Assembly: GCA_000149265.1 (NCBI GenBank)
Contig: CH003046.1
Location: forward strand, 1 to 64,000
Direction of reading: 5' to 3'
DNA from: Ciona savignyi
Taxonomy: Eukaryota > Chordata > Ascidiacea > Phlebobranchia > Cionidae
DNA: 64,000 nt
Positions 47,441 to 57,911 of this stretch are shown here, in pieces. Within the stretch, counting starts at the first letter, position 1, and every line of letters starts with the position of its first letter. Made by a program: the position numbers and the translations under genes. The notes under the pieces are model-generated. The model did no database searches and was not told the DNA's origin. It saw only the letters and a program-made list of their open reading frames with translations.

Positions 47441-49362
47441 GAAACAGGAAAATCAGTTTTATTTTTCGACTTGGCAGAGGCAATTGATAAATATATCGAA
47501 ATAAAGTTTGGTTACCCTAAACCCAATCTGTTTTTGCCTGCAGAAACAAACGGCATACTATGTGTATAAGAAAGGTCCCACAGTATATTTCATACACCAA
47601 TTAGGAAACAAGATGTGTTTGCAAGCAGTGGTGATTAAACAAGTGGTTGACACTCTCGAATTGTTAATTCAGGTTTTGAAGTCCATATGTCGTAGGTACT
47701 TTTGCACATGAACGTGAACATAAAAGTCAAACTGCAGAACACACAACTTATTCAATTTTTTTTTATTTTTCTTTTGAATACCAAATCTTTCTTTTTAAAC
47801 CGCATAGCGCTTTAAATGAGTCGCAATAATTCAATGTTGACATCAATCACGCATTAATTCTGTTTTACATTGCAGTAAGGTGTTTCCAACTCATACGACT
47901 CTAACCTAATGGTTTGATTTCTGTTGAAGTCATTTAACCAATTATTTTCCCTATCTCTCCAATGCAAACTGAAATTACACAAAGGGCTCTCAATCAAAAT
48001 CCTGCCATAGAATGTCTTAGATTTTATTTATTATTTAAAATTCAAGCTAGGAGATTTTTAGCTGGAGATAAACAATTAACACCTTTATTTTAAAAAGAAC
48101 TTTTCCACTATTACCAAACTTTACAGCTAAACAATAANNNNNNNNNNNNNNNNNNNNNNNNNNNNNNNNNNNNNNNNNNNNNNNNNNNNNNNNNNNNNNN
48201 NNNNNNNNNNNNNNNNNNNNNNNNNNNNNNNNNNNNNTAGAACACTGGCACTGGCGCTGTGCCAAGATACAAACACTACCATTGGTACTCGCCCAAACAA
48301 ATTAAATACCGTGATAGGAGAGGGCCACATGTTATTTCCGGCCGCACATAGATCGAAATTTCTTCTTTGTTAAAACTGTTTAAATCCACAATGAGCTTGA
48401 CGCAACTGCACTAGTAGTCATATCATCTAAAGTAATGTTATTCTAATACAAACCACCCACAGCGGTATTAAGCATACAGACTTGCACTTTTTTAGTTTTA
48501 CTTCACCAAATGGATAATAAATTCTACCCAAAATGATTTTATACAGGTAAACGCCATACAAATGAGAATTACACCCAGTAATGCAGTCGATTGACCTGTG
48601 TTCCGCTGCACCATGCAGCTCCATTTTGTTGATGGTCATCGCCATTACTTGATCACGTGGACAAACGCAGAGCTGAATGACGTCTTAGATCTCCGATTGT
48701 TGAAGAATAAAAGGACAGATCTATAGCGCTTGACAAGATGCTTTGTGTTTAAAAAAATATGTGCTTCTGACACGAATATTTTTTGTTAACTGTTCTTGGA
48801 AAGGAAGATTAGTTTGGTAATTGGACCCATGCGTTTATGGTTGCAGAAACAAAACTATGGCAGTACGGTTGAAACTTTCTAGAATGTTAGATAACTTGGA
48901 CCTAGCGTGCACATGTCTGACAACTACATATACTGTGTAATAACCACGGATAACAAGATCGGTTTGTTACCTCAGGGACCCATGCGTTTCCGCTTGCAGA
49001 AACGAACTACAAACTATATAAAGTACACCAAATGTGGTTAGGGACCCTGCTTGCATAAACACATAGCATAAATTGTATTTTAAAAATATAGATGATAAAA
49101 CACAAGAAATCCAGTATAAGTTCGTTCTTAAATAAACGTTTATTAATTCTGAGTTCCCTGATAAACATAGAATTTTAAGGTAACTAGATTCATTTTTACT
49201 GCGTCTGTGATCATACTTACATACACATGAGATCTTTGTAATATCAATTAGAATGCAATTTGTGGACACGAGTACAATTGCCAAGAATAGTCATGAAATA
49301 TCGATGACGTCTGCTTACCTTAAATTATTCATGGTAAACCACAAACACATTAATGTAAATAT
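47441..49362. other. Spacer and 3' flank of gene F
   Basis: No gene is seen. Upstream-type repeat at 47500-47660. The unit 3' flank from about 47880 is nearly identical to 7100-8540. Flanking repeat at 48960-49070. Confidence 0.55.
48138..48237. other. Assembly gap (100 N)
   Basis: Exactly 100 N within the duplicated 3' flank. Confidence 0.95.
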
Positions 49363-50410
49363 CTACCAAGTTTTTAACCACGATATTGCCGAGTTCATGC
49401 AACCTTTTAAGAAACTTCGGTTTTTATAAATTGTATACCCGCCGTAGGCGCCAAGCAAAGTCAAAACTCCAAGGGAAAACATCGTCTCTCTCATCATTCT
49501 AATCATGATAGGATGGCTTTCCATGTGATCCCTTATAATGGAAGCACCCACATTTGCGTGAGGAAGCGGTTTATTAGGAATCTCTTCGCCAAGAAATTCG
49601 CACAGTGGAGCCCATCCGTCTTTAAAGTTGTACACAAGCAGCTTGTCCTTTGGTGCATTCTGTAGTAAATGTTGAATAGAGTTATAAGCGCAAACGTAAT
49701 GTATGTTTGCACACTTACAAGAAGGATGTTTGCGTTGTGGGTTTTATATAAACGTTTCATTACCATCTCGTTTCTGTCAAATTTGGACCAAGGCCACCGT
49801 CGGCGCGAAGATAGAACAACTTGCACTGTAAAAAGTTTTTGAATGAAAAAGTAGTTTTCGTTAGTAGTTTTCGACCCTTATGCTATGTCAACTTTAAATA
49901 ATCTCGTGTCGGCTTAAACTGAATACCACATCTAAGAACAGGCTACATACTGGTAGACTCTGTGAAACGAAAATATTGCCATCCAGAATACGACAAAACT
50001 TGCATCAGTATATACAAAGGGTCAGAATCAATCGACGTCATTTGAGTTAGGAGGCTTCGGTACCAAGAACCCTCGTCTCGAATAGAAATCGCAATCTGTA
50101 CACAGTGTAATTATAAATCGTGTCATATTTGGATACATGTCGTATATTCTGAACCTACTTTGGCATCTGGGTAAGCCTTTAAGATTTCCTCCCAAAAGAG
50201 ATAGCAGGGACTATCGAGGACTGCATCAACGCCTTTATACATTCTCTTAAAGTCGTCAGCTGTTCCTCCATATTTAATAATTTTGCGCCATTCCTTTCCC
50301 AGGTACCAAGAGTTTTCGAGCCAATCTTATGTATTGTACCCAAACTCTTGGAACACTGCTGTCATGGTTTTAGTACCAGTTTTGGCATAACCGGCATAAA
50401 TGACCTTCAT
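49363..50410 (-). pseudogene. Sulfotransferase, gene F (nonsense codon 28)
   Basis: Exons 50159-50410, 49951-50095, 49719-49825 and 49363-49659 all have normal lengths and splice sites. The only clear lesion is codon 28, TAC (Tyr of NTYDW) changed to TAA at 50329-50327. The donor after exon 1 is GTAGGT instead of GTAAGA. The rest, including the RDE-SWYRS motif, WAPLCEFL and the membrane helix, is preserved. This points to a recent or segregating null. TMTAVF / VGASIIRDHM subtype, sister to B and D. Confidence 0.85.
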
Positions 50411-50896
50411 TCTTTCCTTTTGTTGCTATAGATGCTGAACTATAAATCAATGAGAGACGTATAGGCTAGCTACGTTTTATTCGCAGTTATCAGTTTTTAT
50501 TTGCCCAGGTTAGCAAATGCTACATTAATGATTAACCCTAAAGATATTGACTTTTAAAGCGTATCATTTTGCGGGTTGTCGGAGACCATTTAAAGTCGTT
50601 AACGAGTGCGGAGAATGAACATCGAAGAAGTTTGGTTACCCAAAAACCTATCCGTTTTTGCCAGCAGAAACAAACGACATACTTGGTGTGTAAAATATAC
50701 TGTGGAACTCTGTTTGCGCAAACGTATAAACCTAGTTGTTTTTTGCAAACAGTGGATAACCGTGAACATAAAACATAGTTAATGAATTCAAATTTGTGCA
50801 TTAAGCTCCAGAAAATCAAATACTAAAACAGTTAAGTATGATTAACAAACGCTAATCAGTAATACTTTCATGCTACCACGAAAAACCACTTAAAGG
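50411..50896. other. 5' flank of gene F, truncated
   Basis: Promoter block and upstream repeat variant as in B and D. The unit ends at about 50895, where the THAP-bearing element begins. Confidence 0.6.
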
Positions 50897-51777
50897 GGAA
50901 ATGAAGTCGATTTTAAGAATATCTTAATAAATGGAAAAAAATACGCTGATTTCAAAAATCAAATCAGTTTCTTCCAATATTTTTTTGTTAAAGAATTATG
51001 AGCAAATATGCATTTCATTTTATGTTAGGGGATTTCTCATATTACGTCATTGACGTTGTTGAGATTTCGTGCCTATATGAATTGTATACAATCATGTGCC
51101 AGTTTAGAGGTGAATTAGTAACAGAAGCGCCTGCAGGAGAGTTGTATTTTCGTTTTTTTTATGGAGACTTAGCATAACACTTGTCATATAGCCTTACTGA
51201 ACCAATGTTCATGGTGACAGCTTACTTTAAGCGCGGTCATTAAGGCCTGGACGGTCCTGGACCTAAGCTGAATGTTGAGGTATACAGGTCTCGTATTTAA
51301 ATGACTTTAGAATAATAAGTCTTAGCAATTTATATCATAAATTATAAAAGTGAACACAGAACAAGAAAACTAAAACAGAATGCATTAAACTGTAACTGCC
51401 AGCAATTTATAGAAATAAACCAGCCATCAAGCAAAGGCTAGACTATGCGGTGGGAAAAGCCTATTTCTTTCATGGTTTACCTTGGCTGTTTGTATAATGT
51501 TTTGCTGTTGTGTATGTGGTGCATTTAATGGCTGCAGTTATTGACTGAGCATTAGCCTACTGGTTGAGAATACCACTTATTGCATAAACCAGTTAATCCA
51601 CAGTAGCTGATGTGTAGTCCGACAATAAGTACACAGCAAGCACTCAGATACGTAAGTGAAGAATATATATAATAGATCTCTACTTAACTACCCAAATAAG
51701 TTAATAAGAATATACCACTTTTCCAATTTAGTTCTTTTTATTAGATATTGTAAAATGTCTAAAGTTAAGCCACTGAG

Positions 51778-52080
51778 AAGGAAGGAATAGAGATTGGAGC
51801 ATATTGTTTTGCTCCGGGATGTACAAATTTCTATTACAGCACACGAAATTCCAATCCACCTGTGCTCTTTCATCGATTTCCTCACAACGACAAAAAACGG
51901 ATGAAGCAATGGATACAACAATGCAAGCGTTCTAAACTACCTGGAATAAGAACCGCAGTGTGTAGTGCACATATTTGTGACAAGGATTATCATAGTAAAA
52001 TTGTATTTGACTCCAATTGAGTGGCCAAGATGATGAAAACAAACCGCTTGGTGAAAAATACAGTTCCAACAACTTTTTAA
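51778..52080 (+). pseudogene. THAP zinc-finger fragment
   Basis: Reads CFAPGC (from 51805), VLFHRFPHNDKKRMKQWIQQ, VCSAHICDKDYH, then after a TGA at about 52018 NTVPTTF. The C-x4-C ... C-x2-H pattern, the HRFP motif, the Trp of the KQW segment and the terminal VPTxF box are those of THAP domains, sequence-specific DNA-binding fingers found in P-element transposases. The nearest upstream ATG is in another frame, so it is broken at both ends. Confidence 0.8.
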
Positions 52081-52222
52081 TTTTTCTGATTATGATTTTA
52101 AACATAGTGATCAACCCAGTACATCAAGTGCAACTTCAAGAACTTCTTTATCCAAGCAGATAATTGAAAAATAAGGGCTTTTAGTAATGCAAGTCCAGTC
52201 TGGTGCACAAATGCATGTACAT

Positions 52223-52459
52223 TCATGCAGCATAAACATTCTTGCGGTGTGTCCATAAGAATACAGTTTTTGCAACGGCACGAGTCATGTCAATAGGTAA
52301 TGTTTCTAAATAAACATTTTCTTCTATGTGGCTTGCATCTTCAAAGATACTTTCAGACAGTTTCCTTGGTTCAAACGCATATGACTGAATTTGTGTTGTT
52401 TTATTGTGTACAATAAAACTTCTTTCATCCATGCCAGAATGCTGAAAACTGTCATCCAT
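52223..52459 (-). pseudogene. Unrecognised 78-codon frame inside the THAP element
   Basis: Starts MDDSFQHSGMDERSF and contains IQSYAFEP followed by an acidic stretch (ESIFEDASHIEENVYL). This is reminiscent of the acidic N-terminal segments of some transposon-borne proteins, but I cannot assign it. It converges with the THAP fragment. Confidence 0.3.
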
Positions 52460-53215
52460 TTTAGTGTTACAACTTTAACTTAAATTTACTCTAGAAATGA
52501 AGAAAACAAAAAAAAATTGTTACAACTTCTATGCATATGTATACCAAATCTCTCACACTCTCAGTTTGTAGCCTAGGGGTTGATAATAACATTGCTAGTC
52601 TATGTTGCAGATTATAGCTATATATTGAAAAGCAACAATCATGAAAGAAATAGGCTGTTCCCACCGCATAGTCTGATCTTTGATTGATGGCTGGTTTATT
52701 TCTATAAATTACTGGCAGTTACAGTTTACTGCCTCCTGTTCTAGTTTTCTTGTTCTGTCTTCACTTCAATAATTTATAATATAAATTGCTAAGACTTATT
52801 ATTCTAAAGTCATTTAAATACGAGATCTGTATACCTCAGCATTCAGCTTAGGTCCAGGACCGTGCAGGCCTTAATGACCGCGCTTAAGGTAAGCTGTCAC
52901 GCGCGTACATTGGTTCAGTTAGGCTATATGACAAGTGTTATGCTAAGTCTCCATAAAAAAACGAAAATACAACGCTCCTGCAGGCGCTTCTGTTACTAAT
53001 TCACCTCTAAACTGGCACATGATTGTATACAACGTATATAGGCACGAAATCTTAACAACGTCAATGACGTAATACGGGAAATCCCCTAACATAAAATGAA
53101 ATGCATATTTGCTCATAACTCTTTAACAAAATAATATTGGAAAATACTGATTTGCGCTGACGTCTGCTTACCTTAAATAAATAATGGTAAACCACAACAA
53201 CATTAATGTAAACAT

Positions 53216-54245
53216 CTACCAAGTTTTTAACCACGATGTTGCCGAGTTTATCCAACCTTTTAAGAAACTTGGGTTTTTGTAAATTGTGTACCCGCCGTAG
53301 GCGCCAAGCAAAGCCAACACGCCAAGGGAAAATTTCATTTCTCTCATCATTCTAATCATAATAGGATGGCTTTCCATGTAATCCTTTATAACGGAAGCAC
53401 GCGCATTTGCGTGAGGAAACGGTTTATCAGGAATCTCTTCGCCAAGAAATTCGCACAGTGGAGCCCATCCGTCTTTAAAGTTGTACACAAGCAGCTTGTT
53501 CTTTGGTGCATTCTGTAGTAAATGTGGTCAATGTTTTATAGTTCTATAAGCGCAAACGTAATGTATGTTGGGACACTTACAAGAAGAATGTTTGCGTTGT
53601 GGGTTCTATATAAACGTTTCATTACCAGTTCGCTTCTGTCATATTTGGACCAAGGCCACCGTCGGCGTGAAGATATATCTACTTGCACTATAAAGAGATT
53701 CTGTATAAAAAACTATTCAATGGTCACATTAATTAGTCCTTTATCGGTTTACACTGAATATCGCATAGGAATGCATGCTACATACTGATAGACTCCGTGA
53801 AGCGAAAATATTGCCATCCAGAATATGACAAAACTTGCATCAGTATATACAAAGGATCAGAATCAATGGACGCCAATTGAGTTAGGTTGCTTCGGTACCA
53901 AGAATCCTCATCTCGAATAGAAACCACTATCTGTACGCAGTGCAATTATAAACCGTGTCCTATTCAAAGACTTGTGGTTAATACTTTTCTTACTTTGGCA
54001 TCTGGGTAAGCTTTTAAGATTTCCTCCCAAAACAGATAACATGGACTGTCGACGACTGCATCAACGCCTTTGTACATTCTCTTAAAGTCCTCAGCTGTTC
54101 CTCCATATTTTATTAGTTTGCGCCATTCTTTTCCCAGGTACCAAAAGTTTTCCAGCCAGTCGTATGTATTGTATCCAAACTCTTGGAACACTGCTGCCAT
54201 GGTTTTAGTACCAGTTTTGGCATAACCTGCATAAATTACCTTCAT
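53216..54245 (-). CDS. Sulfotransferase, gene G (intact, 4 exons)
   Basis: Exons 53994-54245, 53786-53930, 53581-53687 and 53216-53512 join in frame to 266 residues. PAPS loops (AGYAKTGTKTM at 6-16; SIRDEDSWYRS at 88-98), DSPCYLFWEE and the PFPHAN block are intact, with helix FSLGVLALLGAYGG at 229-242 and tail WINSATSWLKTW-type. TMAAVF / ENFWYLG subtype. It lies head to head with gene H, ATG to ATG 974 bp, so the two share a divergent intergenic region. Confidence 0.82.
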
Positions 54246-55219
54246 TCTTTTCTTTTGTTGCTATAGATGCTCGATTAAGCCAAGAAGAGACGTGTAGGCG
54301 AGCTACGTTTATATGCACAATAACCAGTTCACAATCATCTGTTTTATTGACAAAAGTTAGCTAATGCTACATTAATGATTAACCGCAATGATATTTACTT
54401 TTGAAGCGTTTCGTTTTCCGAGTTGGCGGAGGCCATTAAAAGACGTTAAGAAGTGCAGAGAATAAACATCGAAAATAAGTTTGGTGACCCACAAACTTAT
54501 ACGTTTTTACCAGCAGAAACAAGCGGCATAATCGGTCTATAAAATATACTATGGGTCCCTGCTTATACACACAGTACACATCAAGTTGTTTTTTGCAAAC
54601 AGTGGTGATTAAGCAAGTGGTAGACACAATCGAGTTTATATTCGGGTGTTAAAGTCCATATGGCGAAGTTACTTTTGCACATGAACGGGAACATAAAAGC
54701 CAAAGTGCAGCATCCATAACTAATTCAAATTTGGGCAATAAGCTCCAGAAAATCAAATGTTAAAAAGTTTAAGTATGCCTAAAAACGTTAATGGTAATAC
54801 CTTTATGTTACCACGAAAAATCACTTAAAGTAAAAATAAAAGGTAATTACATACAAAGTAAATACAGTCGTTGGCAACAGACCTTGTTTTTATATTTTTT
54901 AATACCGATTCGTTTCACTGACCCATCACTTACATAATCACCACTGTTTGCAAAAACATCCTGTTTTCTACGTTGGCGCAAGCAGGGTCCCAAAGAATAT
55001 TTTATACGCCGAGTATGCCGTTTGTTACTGCTGGGAAATTTTAATGGCTTCAGTCAACTTTCAACACGAACGCTTTAAAAGTCAATATCATTGCGGTTAA
55101 TCATTAATATAGCATTTGCTAACTTTGGCGAATAAACCTGGTTATTGTGCATATAAACGTAGCTCGCCTACACGTCTCTTCTTGACTTAATCGAGCATCT
55201 ATAGCAACAAAAGGAAAGA
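54246..55219. promoter_or_regulatory. Divergent promoter region between genes G and H
   Basis: Left half (54246-54840) is the inverted unit promoter of G, with ACGTGTAGGCGAGCTACGTTTATATGC at 54289-54315. Right half (54880-55219) is the promoter of H, with ATATAAAC at 55151-55158 and TAGCTCGCCTACACGTCTC. Upstream repeat variants lie at 54480-54630 and 54940-55030 in opposite orientations. This is the inversion point of the array. Confidence 0.6.
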
Positions 55220-56266
55220 ATGAAGGTAATTTATGCCGGTTATGCCAAAACTGGTACTAAAACTATGACAGCAGTGTTCCAAGAGTTTGGGTACAATACA
55301 TACGACTGGCTCGAAAACTCTTGGTACCTGGGAAAGGATTGGCGCAAAATTATTAAATATGGAGGAACAGCTGAGGATTTTAAGAGAATGTACAAAGGCG
55401 TTGATGCAGTCGTCGATAGTCCATGTTATTTGTTTTGGGAGGAAATCTTAAAGGCATACCCAGACGCCAAAGTAAGATCAGTATTTACGACACGTCTTTA
55501 AATAGGACACGATTTATAATTGCACTGTGTACAGATTGTGGTTTCTATTCGAGATGAGGATTCTTGGTACCGAAGCGCCCTAACTCAAATGACGTCTGTT
55601 GATTCTGACCCTTTGCATATACTGATGCAAGTTTTGTCGTATCCTGGATGGCAATATTTTCGCTTTACAGAGTCTGCGAGTATGCAACATTCATTTCTAT
55701 GTGATATTTAGTTTAAGGCGATACGGGATTATTTAAAGTTGACATAGCATAAGGGTCGAACACTAGTAACGAAAACTACTTTTTTATACAAAACCTTTTT
55801 ATAGTGCAAGTTGTTCTATCTTCCCGCCGACGTTGGCCTTGGTCCAAATTTGACAGAAACGAGCTGGTGTTGAAGCGTTTGTATAAAACCCACAACGCAA
55901 ACATCCTTCTTGTAAGTGTGCAAATACGAGTTCACTTTACGCTATAACACTATACAACATTTACAATAGAATGCATCAAAGGACAAGCTGCTTGTGTACA
56001 ACTTTAGGGACGGATGGGCTCCACTGTGCGAATTTCTTGGCGAGGAGATTCCTGATAAACCGTTTCCTCACGCAAATGTGGGTGCTTCTCTAATAAAGGA
56101 TTACATGGAAAGCCATCCTATCATGATTAGAATGATGAGAGAGATGATGTTTTCCCTTGGAGTTTTGGCTTTGCTTGGCGCATACGGCGGGTATACAATT
56201 TACAAAAACCCAAGTTTCTTAAAAGGTTGGATGAACTCGGCAACATCGTGGTTAAAAATTTGGTAG
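55220..56266 (+). CDS. Sulfotransferase, gene H (intact, 4 exons)
   Basis: Exons 55220-55471, 55535-55679, 55805-55911 and 55970-56266, introns 63, 125 and 58 bp, phases 0, 1, 0, giving 266 residues. All family motifs are present, and the P-loop and RDEDSWYRS are identical to the other copies. Differences include WYLGKDWRKII in exon 1, LVLKRLYKTH in exon 3 (Met to Leu) and NASKDKLL / NFRDGW in exon 4. The start is preceded by ATCTATAG then CAACAAAAGGAAAGA. The AG 15 bases before the ATG could serve as a splice or trans-splice acceptor. Confidence 0.82.
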
Positions 56267-57911
56267 ATTTTTACATTAATGTTGTTGTGGTTTACCATTA
56301 ATATTTTAAGGTGTCCTTGTGTCCCCAAAGTCCATTTTAATTGATATTTTAAAAGATCTAAAGAGTAAGTACGGGCACAGAGGCAGTAAAGATGCATCTA
56401 CTTAATTTAAAATGAAATATTTAACACAGAACTTGGAATTAAGAAACCATTTTTAAAGAACGAACTTAAACTGAATTTTATTTAGAAACTACATAGACCA
56501 CGTGCTAAACCACCTCTATTTGTAAAATGCAACTTGTATGCTATGTGTTTATGCAAGCAGCGTCCCTAACCACATTTGGTGTATTATTTTAATTGTATTT
56601 AGTTTGTTTGTGCAAGCAGAAACGCATGGGTCCCATTACTAAACCAATCTTCCGTTTCAAGTGCAGTTAACAAAAGAATATTCGCGTCAGAACCACATAT
56701 TTTTTTAAATTCATTTATCTTATCAAGCGCTATAGTGAAAAGAAGCTAAATTCCTAAAACAGCATGATTTAGTTTTTCACGGCTTTAAATAATTCCCCTT
56801 GGTTTAGTTCATACATTTCTAGGCCTATCCTGGAGGAAACTACTGGTGCAAAGTTTGATCATAAAAGTTAGGTGGCTTATGCGCCCTTTTGGTGTTGCTG
56901 TTCAACCCGGCGACTATGCACATAGTGGTAACGTCTTGTTTGTGGACTAAACTCACCTACTTCTTCAGTGGGCAGAAGTCTCATCTGAACAGCTTTTAGC
57001 TGTATAAATCAATTTGTGTACGAGAATTCATTATCCCTATGGTGAAGTAAAACTAAAAAGTCCAAGTCTGTGTGCTTGAACCACTGTGCGTGGTTTGTAT
57101 TAAAATTCAGTATGTGCTGCTGGGCAGCGCGCCGCTTTTCTTGTTTAACTGTGAAGTTTTGTAATAGTAAAGCTGTTACTACCGCCGGTTGATTAACGGG
57201 TTGCTATAATTTTAAAGTTACGCGTATCGTTAAATAAACAGGCAGTTAATGTCCTCTAGTTGTACGTGGCGATCATGGTTGATACGGAAAGGTGATTGAT
57301 ACGGTTACGGAACGGTGGTTGAGATTAATAGGGAGCGGAAGGTTAATACGGTTTTCTGTATAATTAAAATAAATAAACCATATCAGTAATTTACGGGTAT
57401 ACATATTAAATAATATAAACATTACACACTCACCAAACTTTGGCTATAGACTGGACGAAAAATACGGTATCAAATAAAAATGGTATGCTTCAGTCTGTAC
57501 AGTAACTGATTCGAAAAGAAAGAATGTTCTAACATGCGGTTCAGTATTTGTAACACAAACTCCCATTGTTATGTATTTTGGTTATGACGCAATTATGATT
57601 TACCATAGACATCAATAAATCATATACGCAAATGAATAAATAATGGGTCGAGATATCTTACAGAAGCAGTGCTTCGTGAAATAAAGGTGTTGATTATGCA
57701 TCTTCTAGCTGTTTTGTTGGGAAAAAGTTCCCAATGTATGGAGAGGTGCCAGCTCAAAAATTTTAAGTTAAAGTAATGAAGGTTTTGGTTAGGTTGCAGA
57801 TCCAAGCTTCAATTTTATATAGTAAAAAATCAAGACTTTCTGTTGCAGGATTTTGAGTGACACCGACAGCCCTTTTAGTAAGGTGAGTTTGCATTGGAAA
57901 GATAGGGAGAA
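56267..57911. other. 3' flank of gene H and duplicated block
   Basis: No gene is seen. 57127-57366 matches 1-239 and 57383-57911 matches 1806-2341, without the hAT transposase. A flanking-repeat copy lies at 56500-56650. Confidence 0.6.

Larger units (their letters stand above)
50897..53154. mobile_element. THAP-domain DNA transposon with long inverted arms
   Basis: Two inverted arms of 515 bp (50960-51474 and 52640-53154) enclose about 1.17 kb. The arms share TAAAGAATTATGAGCAAATA, TTAGGGGATTTC and TTACGTCATTGACG. The left arm extends a further 60 bp (to about 50897) that the right arm lacks, so the right end is truncated at its junction with the gene G flank and no target duplication can be checked. 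The interior encodes a THAP zinc finger on the plus strand and a separate frame on the minus strand. THAP fingers occur in P-element transposases, but the long arms are more like a fold-back element. Confidence 0.8.
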
